Assembly: GCA_002372855.1 (NCBI GenBank)
Contig: DFIZ01000061.1
Location: forward strand, 22,829-43,868
From: Bacteroidales bacterium UBA3684
GTDB lineage: Bacteria; Bacteroidota; Bacteroidia; Bacteroidales; P3
DNA length: 21,040 bases
Direction: 5' to 3'
The notes beneath the pieces were generated by a model, which saw only the letters and a program-made list of their open reading frames with translations, had not been told where the DNA came from and made no database searches. A program made the position numbers and the translations under genes. This document shows, in pieces, positions 6,901 through 14,333 of the stretch (its first letter is position 1; the number at the start of each line of letters is the position of its first letter).

Positions 6901-8583
6901 ATGGTAAAAAAACTACTCACTTTGGCATGCGGCCTGCTTCTTTCTATCGGAGCGATGGCCCAGTATTCGAATCCTGTTGTTCCCCAGGACAGCATCCGTT
7001 TTTGGACCGGTAGCGGCAGCAATCGCGCCGTCATTGCCATCACCTGGAACGATGCCACCGCCGGCAACATCGGCCTGGCATGGGGAGTTCAGTGGAACGG
7101 CAGCAATGTGACGCTTGCCGATTTGATGGACACTATCGATGCCTACGATGCCAACCTCACCATCGAGCACGGCGCCAACACTTTCTCGATCATCAACAAC
7201 CTGTCCTATGCCAATGCCGAGCTGGGCTTGAACCTTGTTGGCCCCGCCGGTTGGTGGTGGTACAACTGGACGGCTGCCGACGGCAGCACAAAGCAATCTT
7301 ATGGTGCAGCCGCCGACATTGTTGTCAGTGGTGACTTTGTTGATTGGTTGCCCATGGACGAGAATACGTACGAGTCCTATCCCGCCGACACTATGATTAT
7401 GGCTGTTGCCCCCGTTGTTCCCGAGGAGGCCACCATCGCCGCCAGCGACATCCTCTACTGGGTGGGCACTGGCGCTAACGAGGTGGTGATGGCCGTCAAC
7501 TGGGCCGACACCGCCCTGGCCTGGGGCTACCGCTTCGACGGCGAGAAGACCGTCAACGACATGATGGACGACATCGCCGAGGCCGACCCGCGCTTCAGCT
7601 ACACCGTCAACGGCAGTTTCCTTGACGACATCCTCTTCGTTGTTGCCGAAGGCGACACCCTGCACAAGCAGGCCTACAGCTACTGGGAGAGCAAGCAGAA
7701 CGGCGTTTCCGATGCCGGTATGGGCCAGGCTCTGGCCAACGGCGCGTTCGAGAAGTGGGCCGAGCCCGCCGCCGGCGTGGTGGTCGACAGCTTCAGCTAT
7801 GAATGGGAAGGTACCACCTATTGGAGCTACATCTATGTCTACCCGATGGAGATCAGCCCCGTCAGCGATCCCAATCCCGCTCCTCAGCCCGAGGAGGCCA
7901 CCATTGCCGCCAGCGACATTGTCTACTGGGTGGGCACTGGCGCGAAGGAGGTGGTGATGGCCGTCAACTGGGCCGACACCGCCCTGGCCTGGGGCTACCG
8001 CTTCGACGGCGAGAAGACCGTCAGCGACATGATGGACGACATCGCCGAGGCCGACCCGCGCTTCAGCTACACGATGGATGGCGGCTACCTTGGCGACATC
8101 CTCTTCGTCGTTGCCGAAGGCGACACCCTGCGCAAGCAGGCCTACAGCTACTGGGAGAGCAAGCAGAACGGCGTTTCCGATGCCGGTATGGGCCAGGCTC
8201 TGGCCAACGGCGCATTCGAGAAGTGGGCCGAGCCCGCCGCCGGCGTGGTGGTCGACAGCTTCAGCTATGAGTGGGAAGGTGCCACCTATTGGAGCTACAT
8301 CTATGTCTACCCGATGGAGATCAGCCCCGTCAGCGTGCCCCAGACCACCGGTATCGACGGTGTTGAGGGTGCCACGGTCAGCGTCTATCCCAACCCCGTT
8401 GCCGATGTGCTGACCGTCAGCGGCGTCAACGGCCGTGCCGTGCTGTTCGACATGCGCGGCAGCGTTGTTGCCAGCTTCGACGTCGACGGCGCCGAGACCC
8501 GCGTGAGCCTCGGCTCGCTGGCCAACGGTGTCTATATGCTCCGCGTGGCCGACGGTGTGGCCAAGATTGTTGTCCGCCACTAA
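6901..8583 (+). CDS. T9SS-secreted protein of three tandem B12-regulated domains
   Basis: This 560-residue protein has a signal peptide (1 to about 21, ending near AMAQ), three consecutive copies of the unnamed domain of about 150 residues (about 27-172, 177-322, 333-478) and a C-terminal T9SS type A sorting domain (about 488-560; VYPNPV, then GVYMLRV). Copies 2 and 3 differ at about ten residues. Copy 1 is divergent and closest in style to the N-terminal copy of the 2018-residue protein. The signal peptides of the two proteins are also alike (MLKKLLTIG and MVKKLLTLA), so the duplication included promoter, riboswitch and gene 5' end. The ATG at 6901 follows an A-rich leader. The protein is nearly all repeat domain, so it probably shows the domain's core activity; with a B12 riboswitch upstream, cobamide binding or scavenging is the leading but untested inference. 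Confidence 0.94.
   Translation: MVKKLLTLACGLLLSIGAMAQYSNPVVPQDSIRFWTGSGSNRAVIAITWNDATAGNIGLAWGVQWNGSNVTLADLMDTIDAYDANLTIEHGANTFSIINNLSYANAELGLNLVGPAGWWWYNWTAADGSTKQSYGAAADIVVSGDFVDWLPMDENTYESYPADTMIMAVAPVVPEEATIAASDILYWVGTGANEVVMAVNWADTALAWGYRFDGEKTVNDMMDDIAEADPRFSYTVNGSFLDDILFVVAEGDTLHKQAYSYWESKQNGVSDAGMGQALANGAFEKWAEPAAGVVVDSFSYEWEGTTYWSYIYVYPMEISPVSDPNPAPQPEEATIAASDIVYWVGTGAKEVVMAVNWADTALAWGYRFDGEKTVSDMMDDIAEADPRFSYTMDGGYLGDILFVVAEGDTLRKQAYSYWESKQNGVSDAGMGQALANGAFEKWAEPAAGVVVDSFSYEWEGATYWSYIYVYPMEISPVSVPQTTGIDGVEGATVSVYPNPVADVLTVSGVNGRAVLFDMRGSVVASFDVDGAETRVSLGSLANGVYMLRVADGVAKIVVRH
7423..8335 (+). repeat. Intragenic direct repeat (468-bp period) encoding domain copies 2 and 3
   Basis: The segment from GAGGAGGCCACCAT at 7423 to GTCAGCG at 7867 recurs at 7891-8335, a 445-bp repeat with a 468-bp period (156 codons). 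Most differences cluster in the short stretch encoding VNGSFLD versus MDGGYLG. This indicates a recent in-frame duplication or ongoing gene conversion. Confidence 0.92.
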
Positions 8584-8596
8584 AAAACACTCTGAT

Positions 8597-9592
8597 ATGA
8601 GCAGCCGTAAATATTTGTTTCTGACTGCCGCTCTGCTCCTGGGACTCCCTGCGGGTGCCCTGGGGCAGGGCGTTTTTTGCGGTGCCGCTGGCACGCCGGG
8701 TTGCACGGCAGTCCGTTGCGACAGCAGCGCCATCACCGGCTGGGCCACGACGTGCACCGTCGAGCGCGGTCCGGTGGACATTGTCAACCCCGACGGTCCC
8801 CGTGTGCACTTTGGTACCGACGCCGCCGGCATCGGCCCTGCAGGCACCACTACCACTGCCGCCGTCAGCCTGGGCGATGGCGGACGTGCCACGCTGACCT
8901 TCGACGAACCCATCCGCAATGTGGAGGGTCCCGACTTCGCTGTTTTCGAGAACTCGTACAACGACAGTTTCCTCGAACTGGCGTTTGTCGAGGTGAGCTC
9001 CGACGGTGAGCGTTTTGTGCGTTTTCCCGCTACGTCGCTCACCCCCACCGATGTGCAGGTAGGTACGTACGGCAGTGTCGACCCCACGATGATCAACAAC
9101 CTGGCGGGCAAGTACCGCGTGGGCTACGGCACCCCCTTCGACTTGGACGAGCTGTGCGACAGCGCGGGAATCGATGTGAACAATATCACCCATGTGCGCC
9201 TGGTGGATGTGGTGGGCACCGTCGACCCCGACTATGCTTCGTACGACGCCTACGGCAACATCGTCAACGACCCGTATCCCACCCGTGACACCGTCTACGG
9301 CAGCGGCGGCTTCGACCTGACGGGCGTTGCCGTCATCAACCAGACGGCCTCCACCGAGGGCTTTGCCGAGGCGGTGCCCGCTGTCGAGAAGGTGTGGCCC
9401 AACCCTGCGACCGACCGCGTGCATATCGCCGCGGCCCGCCAGGTTGAGGCGGCGCTCTATGACCAGGCCGGCCGTTGCCTGATGGCCGTCGACCTCCGTC
9501 AGGGACACAACACCATCGACCTCGGCTCCTGCGCCGCAGGGGTCTATATCCTTCGCGTCGAGGGTTCTGCCGTCAAACTTGTGAAGCGGTAG
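8597..9592 (+). CDS. T9SS-secreted protein, operon partner of the three-domain protein
   Basis: The product is 331 residues from the ATG at 8597, which starts the signal peptide (MSSRKYLFL to about Gln24) 13 nt after the upstream stop. A longer frame from 8528 overlaps the upstream gene and buries the signal peptide, so it is rejected. Just after the cleavage site are four cysteines (28, 36, 41, 53) that could form disulfides. The body carries a conserved series: PDFAVFEN, LAFVEVSSDGERFVRFP, LAGKYRVGYGTPFDL, RLVDVVGTVDP, then GFDLTGVAVIN. I recall this signature from bacterial proteins usually annotated only as cell surface protein, some near cobalamin uptake genes; this is unverified memory. 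A T9SS sorting domain (WPNPATDR, then GVYILRVEG) forms the last 70 or so residues. It should be cotranscribed under riboswitch 2. The biochemical role is unknown. Confidence 0.92.
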   Translation: MSSRKYLFLTAALLLGLPAGALGQGVFCGAAGTPGCTAVRCDSSAITGWATTCTVERGPVDIVNPDGPRVHFGTDAAGIGPAGTTTTAAVSLGDGGRATLTFDEPIRNVEGPDFAVFENSYNDSFLELAFVEVSSDGERFVRFPATSLTPTDVQVGTYGSVDPTMINNLAGKYRVGYGTPFDLDELCDSAGIDVNNITHVRLVDVVGTVDPDYASYDAYGNIVNDPYPTRDTVYGSGGFDLTGVAVINQTASTEGFAEAVPAVEKVWPNPATDRVHIAAARQVEAALYDQAGRCLMAVDLRQGHNTIDLGSCAAGVYILRVEGSAVKLVKR

Positions 9593-9620
9593 ACCTCGTC
9601 GCAGAGGCGTGGAAGAAAGT

Positions 9621-9660
9621 GCACGGAGACGCATGGTAGTGCGCCTCCGTGTATGTTTTA
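9621..9660 (+). terminator. Probable terminator after the riboswitch-2 operon
   Basis: CACGGAG (9622-9628) pairs with CTCCGTG (9645-9651), with an inner CGCA/TGCG helix and a 6-nt loop. The tail TATGTTTTAATAATTTTT is T-rich but interrupted. It separates the B12-regulated operon from the lipoprotein gene. The rest of the gap to 9799 is AT-rich and I found no convincing promoter match in it. Confidence 0.6.
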
Positions 9661-9799
9661 ATAATTTTTAACAATGTTTTTTGGTTTTTCATACAATAAT
9701 AGGGGAGGGTCGCCGTTATAGAACTACCACGATTAGGTGGAAAAGTTTAAAATAAAGTAGATTATAGAAAAGAAAAATACAAACTAAAAAATAACAACA

Positions 9800-10672
9800 A
9801 TGAAGAAAATCTTTTTGGCCATTGGCCTTTTTGCCGCCACTGCAACCATCGTGAGCTGCAATCAGAAAGAACTTGACTCTTCCCAGAAGACGATCGACTC
9901 GCTCATGGGCGTTGTCGATGCCAAGGATTCCGAGATCGACGGACTCTTCTCGATGCTGAACGAGATTGAGGACAACCTGTCGATGATCAATTCCAAGTAC
10001 TCCAGTGTCCAGGAGCTTCGCCGCAACGACGCCGAGGGCTCCTACGACCACAAGAAGGAGATTTCCGACCAGATGAGCTCCATCGAGTCCATGATGGCCG
10101 CCAACAAGCAAAAAATCGCCCAGCTCAACAGCCGCGTCAGCCAGCTTTCGCGCAAGAACACCGACCTCCAGGCCTACATCACCCGCCTCGAGGAGCGCAG
10201 CGCAGCCCAGGAAGCCCAGATTGCCGAGCTGCTCACCGAGCTTGAGAACAACAAGGTCGTCATCAAAGGCCTCAACAAGAACCTCACCGAGCTGACCGCC
10301 TCCAACCAGGAGAAGGACCAGTACATCGCCCAGCAGCTGGCCGACGCCAACCGCGCCTACTTCGTTGTGGGTTCCTACAGCGAGCTGAAAGAGGCCGGCA
10401 TCGTTGCCAAGACCGGCGGTTTCATCGGCATTGGCCGCAAGCAGGGCACCGTGGCCGACATGAACACCGAGCGCTTCACCGAGATTGACCGCACCAAGGT
10501 GACCACCATCACCGTCAACCGCAAGAAAGCCACCGTCATCTCGCAGCACCCCGAAAACAGCTACGAACTCGTGGCCGACGAGGAGAACAGCGGCGTCACC
10601 GCCTACCTGCGCATCCTCAACCCCACCCAGTTCTGGAAATATACCGACTACCTGGTGATTTCCACCAAGTAA
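9800..10672 (+). CDS. Cbp1-like coiled-coil lipoprotein
   Basis: This 290-residue lipoprotein has a signal ending in a lipobox (TIVS-Cys20), so it is predicted to be acylated and envelope-anchored. Residues of about 25-190 are a long coiled coil rich in Gln, Glu, Lys, Asn and Leu. A compact C-terminal domain (about 193-290) follows, with YFVVGSYSELKEAGI, a GGFIGIG stretch, ISQHPENSYEL and NPTQFWKYTDYLVI. This layout and tail match, from memory, the Bacteroides Cbp1 collagen-binding glycoprotein family. One match to the Bacteroidota O-glycosylation motif is DSL at 33-35. It follows a probable terminator and starts after an A-rich leader, so it is likely a separate transcription unit. Collagen binding in this organism is not shown; a general structural or adhesin role is as likely. 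Confidence 0.88.
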   Translation: MKKIFLAIGLFAATATIVSCNQKELDSSQKTIDSLMGVVDAKDSEIDGLFSMLNEIEDNLSMINSKYSSVQELRRNDAEGSYDHKKEISDQMSSIESMMAANKQKIAQLNSRVSQLSRKNTDLQAYITRLEERSAAQEAQIAELLTELENNKVVIKGLNKNLTELTASNQEKDQYIAQQLADANRAYFVVGSYSELKEAGIVAKTGGFIGIGRKQGTVADMNTERFTEIDRTKVTTITVNRKKATVISQHPENSYELVADEENSGVTAYLRILNPTQFWKYTDYLVISTK

Positions 10673-10695
10673 AGGGAGGCCCAAGAACCAATCCA

Positions 10696-10739
10696 GCGCC
10701 CCGAAGGGTCGACGTTCAGTTGTCGGCTCTTCGGAGCGT
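10696..10739. other. Imperfect inverted repeat between lipoprotein and T9SS genes
   Basis: CGCCCCGAAG (10697-10706) pairs with CTTCGGAGCG (10729-10738) with one mismatch, and an inner CGAC/GTCG helix extends it past an internal loop. There is no T tract, so it is a weak intrinsic terminator at best. It could stabilise an mRNA end. No clear promoter was found in 10740-10808. Confidence 0.45.
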
Positions 10740-10808
10740 GGATTTAGTCTCAGAGGGAGATGAAAAGTGACAAATTAAAAGTATAACAAATATAATAATA
10801 AAAACAAC

Positions 10809-13800
10809 ATGAAAAAAACTACGTTTTTCTTGCTGGGAGCACTGATGGCTTCGGTGATGCCCGGCAACGGCCTGAGGGCCCAGAATGTGGACGTCAATAT
10901 CGACGTGCGCACCCTCGACCGCTCGGCACTTGTCGGTGCCACCATCTACGCTGCCAACCCTGGGCAGACCTACTTCGTCGACACGGCCCACCTCATGCCC
11001 ACTTGGACGGGCAGTGCTCTGGAGGTGAATGACGCCAACGTCCTTGCCTCGACCGTGATGACCCTCTCCTACAACAATGGGGGCTTCTCCGCTTCGGCCA
11101 CTGTCGACAGCACACTCTACAGCAATGCTTTTATTGTGATGACCGATGCCTACCATCGTTGCTACATCCTTGGCACGTCGACCCGCCAGAGTCTCGACAC
11201 AGGCTACTTCGCCGCCGCTCCGCTGATGTCGCAGGCTGTCAATGGCCAGTTCTATCGCCTGATGACTGCCAACGGCACCATCATCGGCACCGAGAGAGGC
11301 AAAGTGATTGACGGTGGCATGTTCACCTACACTTCTCTTCCCAATGCCCTTCTCTACTGCGCCGACTCTGCCGTGCTCAGCTTCATGGACACCATCCGTG
11401 TGGATGCCCCTGTCAACATCACCCGTCCCACGACGGTCTATCAGATGGGCTATCCTTTCATCAGCACTGCCGCCGATGCCAGCACGGGTATCATCAACGT
11501 GACGGGCGCCGAGCTCTCCTGGTTCGGCAATGCCACCTCCAACGACATTGTTGTCAGCGCCGGTTCGGGCGACATCTTCAATGTTGACGCTTCCACCCTG
11601 GCCCTCCGCCAGTTCGGTGCCAGCTCGAATGCCCGCCCCGTGTATGCCCATAACGGTTCCACCGTCACCGTCGCCGGCTGCATCCTGAACAGCACTTCCG
11701 ACGCTGAGGCTGTGAGACTGGAAGACTCCTCCAATGCTGCCATCTCCACCCTGAATGTCACCAGCGCTTCTTTCGCCGAGTATAGCGACGGCGCCACCGG
11801 CAGACTAACCATCCTCGACAGCACTGCCGCTGCCACCGCCGCCACCATCGGTGCCGACGCCTACTATCGTTCGGGCAACTATCGCCTGTACTACCGTACC
11901 CTCACGCTGGCCGCCGCCGCTGCCGCCGTCAACGACACCGTCTTCCTGGCCCGCAACACCGTTCTCAACGCCAACAGCACTCCCGACACCATCAACAAGG
12001 GTGTCGTTGTCGACCTCCAGGGCCACATCCTCCGTGGCAGCCTCTATATTGGCGAGACCGAGGATACCGTCTTCCTGCAGAACGGCCAGGTCAACTACCT
12101 TGCCGGCGTTGACAGCGCCAACGCTGTTGTGGTCATCAATAATCTTGACTCCGTGGCCACCCTCAGTCCCAAGGACCTTAGCGTCATTGTCAACAATGCC
12201 CGCATCCTCGTCGTCAACCCCGCTACCGGTGCCGACGTCGTTGTGCTCGGTGGCAAGTATGGCCAGGATGTCTCCGGTTATCTGCCTCCCCGCTACACCA
12301 TCGTTCCCAATATGGATGCCGACTCGATTCCTTTCCGTTACACTGTCGGTGAGGGCTATCGTGTCACCTTCGTCAACTACAATGCCCGCATCGGCCAGGC
12401 TGGCTATGCCGACTCCATCGCCATTGTCAACACTGCCGACAACCGCATTGTCCCGGCCCCCTCGCGTCCCTCCTATGTCAGCCTCGACACTGTTTTCTGC
12501 GCCTACTATGTCAATCCTGAGTACACCACTCCCTGGAACTTCCTCAACGATGTGCTGACCAGCGACACCGTCCTCTATGCCAAATGGGATGCCTTCGATC
12601 CTATGACCGAAGGCCGCTACACTGTTTACCACCATCGCCAGGCCCTCGACGGCACCTTCCCCGAGACGATGGTTGACTCCGCCTTTGGCGTGTATACCCT
12701 TGGCGACAGCCTCATCGTGCCCGCCAACGTCTACTCCGGATTCACTCCTGACAAGTATTTCGACACCACCGCCACCTTTGTCGACGGCATCGTCATCAAC
12801 TTCAACTATGTCCGCAACCAGCACACCGTTACCTACGTCCTCAATGGCGGTACGGTTGAGCCCGGTGTCGACACCGTGGTTACCGTTCTCTACGGCGACG
12901 CTGTCAGTTATCCCACTGTCACCCGTCCCGGTTACACCCTGACCGGATGGAACCCCAACATCATCACCATGCCCGACTACGACTGCACCACCTACGCCGT
13001 CTACACGCGCAACACCTATCCTGTGGCTTGGTCGCATGTCGACACCACCGTCATCTACAACGGTACCGACCGTAGCGAAATCGTCGCCACCTATCGTGAC
13101 GACAATGGCAACGACGTCAACGCCCTGGTGACCATCACCGATGCCGAAGGCAACGAAGTCAGCAGCGCCCGCAACGTCGGTGTCTATACCTTCACCGCCG
13201 CCCCCGTTGACACCAACTACCAGCTTGGTAACCTGACCAACACCCTGACCATTGTTCCCGCCGCTGTCGTCGGAACCAACATTTCCGTTGTCACCGTCAA
13301 GCTTTACGACGGCAACAACAGCGCTGCTGTGACCAACATGGGTGTCCCCAGCCCCATCTATGCCAACGACGACCTGACCCTCACCACCACCGCGACCTAC
13401 GACAACGCTGAGGTTGGCGACAACAAGACTGTCACGGCCCACCTGACCCTCGGCGGTGCCGATGCTGCCAACTATACCCTCGTGACCCCCTCGCAGATGA
13501 TTACCACTGCCGGTGCCATTGTGGCTCCCTTCGTTCTCAACACCGCTGCTGCCGACAACGGTATTGGTGGCGTCACCGCCTCCGGCTACTGCGCTGGCGA
13601 CAACTCCGCCATCCAGTTCTACCTGACCAGCGGTACTCCCAACCAGTACAAGATTGTCTTTGACGGTGCCACCGACACCAACTGGACCAATATCACCACT
13701 GCCGGCAATGCCAACCTGGTCATCCCCGTTGATGCCGCCTACGGCAGCTACAATGCCACGCTGACCCTGCGCAACAGTGCCTATCCCCAGTTCGAGAGCG

Positions 13801-14303
13801 CTGCCATCCCCTTCAGCTTCGTGGTCAACCTCTCCCGCGAGTACACCAAGCCCATCTTCAGCGATGTCATCTCCATTGTCGACACCTGCCACTGCATCGA
13901 CCAGTCCTCTATCAAATGGTACCACAACGGCACCTATGTCGGCGACGGCCCCTACTATCAGGAAGTCGGCGGTCTGACCGGTAGCTACCATGTCACCATG
14001 ACCATGAACGGCAACGCGGTGCAGACCTGCGAGCAGTATGACGTTGTCACCCTCGTTGAGGAGGCTGCCAGCGTGGAGGCTACCGTCTCGGCCTATCCTA
14101 ACCCCGCCGTCGACCAGGTGAATGTCACCATCGAGAACTCCTACAGCGCCACCCATACCCTCCGTGTGATGAACGTGATGGGCGTTACGCTCGTCAACAC
14201 CACCTTCGAGGGCAACTCGACCGTGGTCGACTTCTCCGCTTTCGGAGCCGGCAGCTACACTGTCAGTGTCGATGGTGCCGTGGCACGTGTGATTAAATAT
14301 TAA
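10809..14303 (+). CDS. Large T9SS-secreted protein with InlB-like and YDG-like modules
   Basis: This 1164-residue protein has a signal peptide (1 to about 25, ending LRAQ). A long beta-rich, Ser/Ala/Asn/Val-rich region to about residue 500 looks like a beta-helix or stacked-strand region. Two divergent InlB/Listeria-Bacteroides-type repeats follow (about 517-597 ending TVLYAKW; about 672-735 with YVLNGGTVEPG and RPGYTLTGW). An MBG/YDG-like pair covers about 740-905, including VKLYDGN and GADAANYTLV. A segment with CHCIDQSSIKWYHNG lies near 1020, and a T9SS type A sorting domain covers about 1093-1164 (AYPNPAVD at its start). The architecture is typical of secreted adhesins and no enzyme motif is visible. 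The gene is 30 nt upstream of the OmpA-family gene with no terminator between, so cotranscription is likely. The start is supported by the signal peptide and A-rich leader. Confidence 0.9.
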   Translation: MKKTTFFLLGALMASVMPGNGLRAQNVDVNIDVRTLDRSALVGATIYAANPGQTYFVDTAHLMPTWTGSALEVNDANVLASTVMTLSYNNGGFSASATVDSTLYSNAFIVMTDAYHRCYILGTSTRQSLDTGYFAAAPLMSQAVNGQFYRLMTANGTIIGTERGKVIDGGMFTYTSLPNALLYCADSAVLSFMDTIRVDAPVNITRPTTVYQMGYPFISTAADASTGIINVTGAELSWFGNATSNDIVVSAGSGDIFNVDASTLALRQFGASSNARPVYAHNGSTVTVAGCILNSTSDAEAVRLEDSSNAAISTLNVTSASFAEYSDGATGRLTILDSTAAATAATIGADAYYRSGNYRLYYRTLTLAAAAAAVNDTVFLARNTVLNANSTPDTINKGVVVDLQGHILRGSLYIGETEDTVFLQNGQVNYLAGVDSANAVVVINNLDSVATLSPKDLSVIVNNARILVVNPATGADVVVLGGKYGQDVSGYLPPRYTIVPNMDADSIPFRYTVGEGYRVTFVNYNARIGQAGYADSIAIVNTADNRIVPAPSRPSYVSLDTVFCAYYVNPEYTTPWNFLNDVLTSDTVLYAKWDAFDPMTEGRYTVYHHRQALDGTFPETMVDSAFGVYTLGDSLIVPANVYSGFTPDKYFDTTATFVDGIVINFNYVRNQHTVTYVLNGGTVEPGVDTVVTVLYGDAVSYPTVTRPGYTLTGWNPNIITMPDYDCTTYAVYTRNTYPVAWSHVDTTVIYNGTDRSEIVATYRDDNGNDVNALVTITDAEGNEVSSARNVGVYTFTAAPVDTNYQLGNLTNTLTIVPAAVVGTNISVVTVKLYDGNNSAAVTNMGVPSPIYANDDLTLTTTATYDNAEVGDNKTVTAHLTLGGADAANYTLVTPSQMITTAGAIVAPFVLNTAAADNGIGGVTASGYCAGDNSAIQFYLTSGTPNQYKIVFDGATDTNWTNITTAGNANLVIPVDAAYGSYNATLTLRNSAYPQFESAAIPFSFVVNLSREYTKPIFSDVISIVDTCHCIDQSSIKWYHNGTYVGDGPYYQEVGGLTGSYHVTMTMNGNAVQTCEQYDVVTLVEEAASVEATVSAYPNPAVDQVNVTIENSYSATHTLRVMNVMGVTLVNTTFEGNSTVVDFSAFGAGSYTVSVDGAVARVIKY

Positions 14304-14333
14304 TTTTAGAAACAAAAATAAAAAGATAGTTAT

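Noticed and set aside
8528..8596. N-terminal extension of the 331-aa gene to 8528.
   Set aside because: It overlaps the upstream gene's end and would place 23 residues before a clear signal peptide. The ATG at 8597 is far more likely.
1..9592. Possible transposon or genomic island carrying the B12-regulated genes.
   Set aside because: No transposase, integrase, tRNA or terminal inverted repeats are visible. The duplicated cassette is explained by gene duplication.
10696..10739. Intrinsic terminator after the lipoprotein gene.
   Set aside because: The hairpin is good but no T tract follows, so it is listed only as an inverted repeat.
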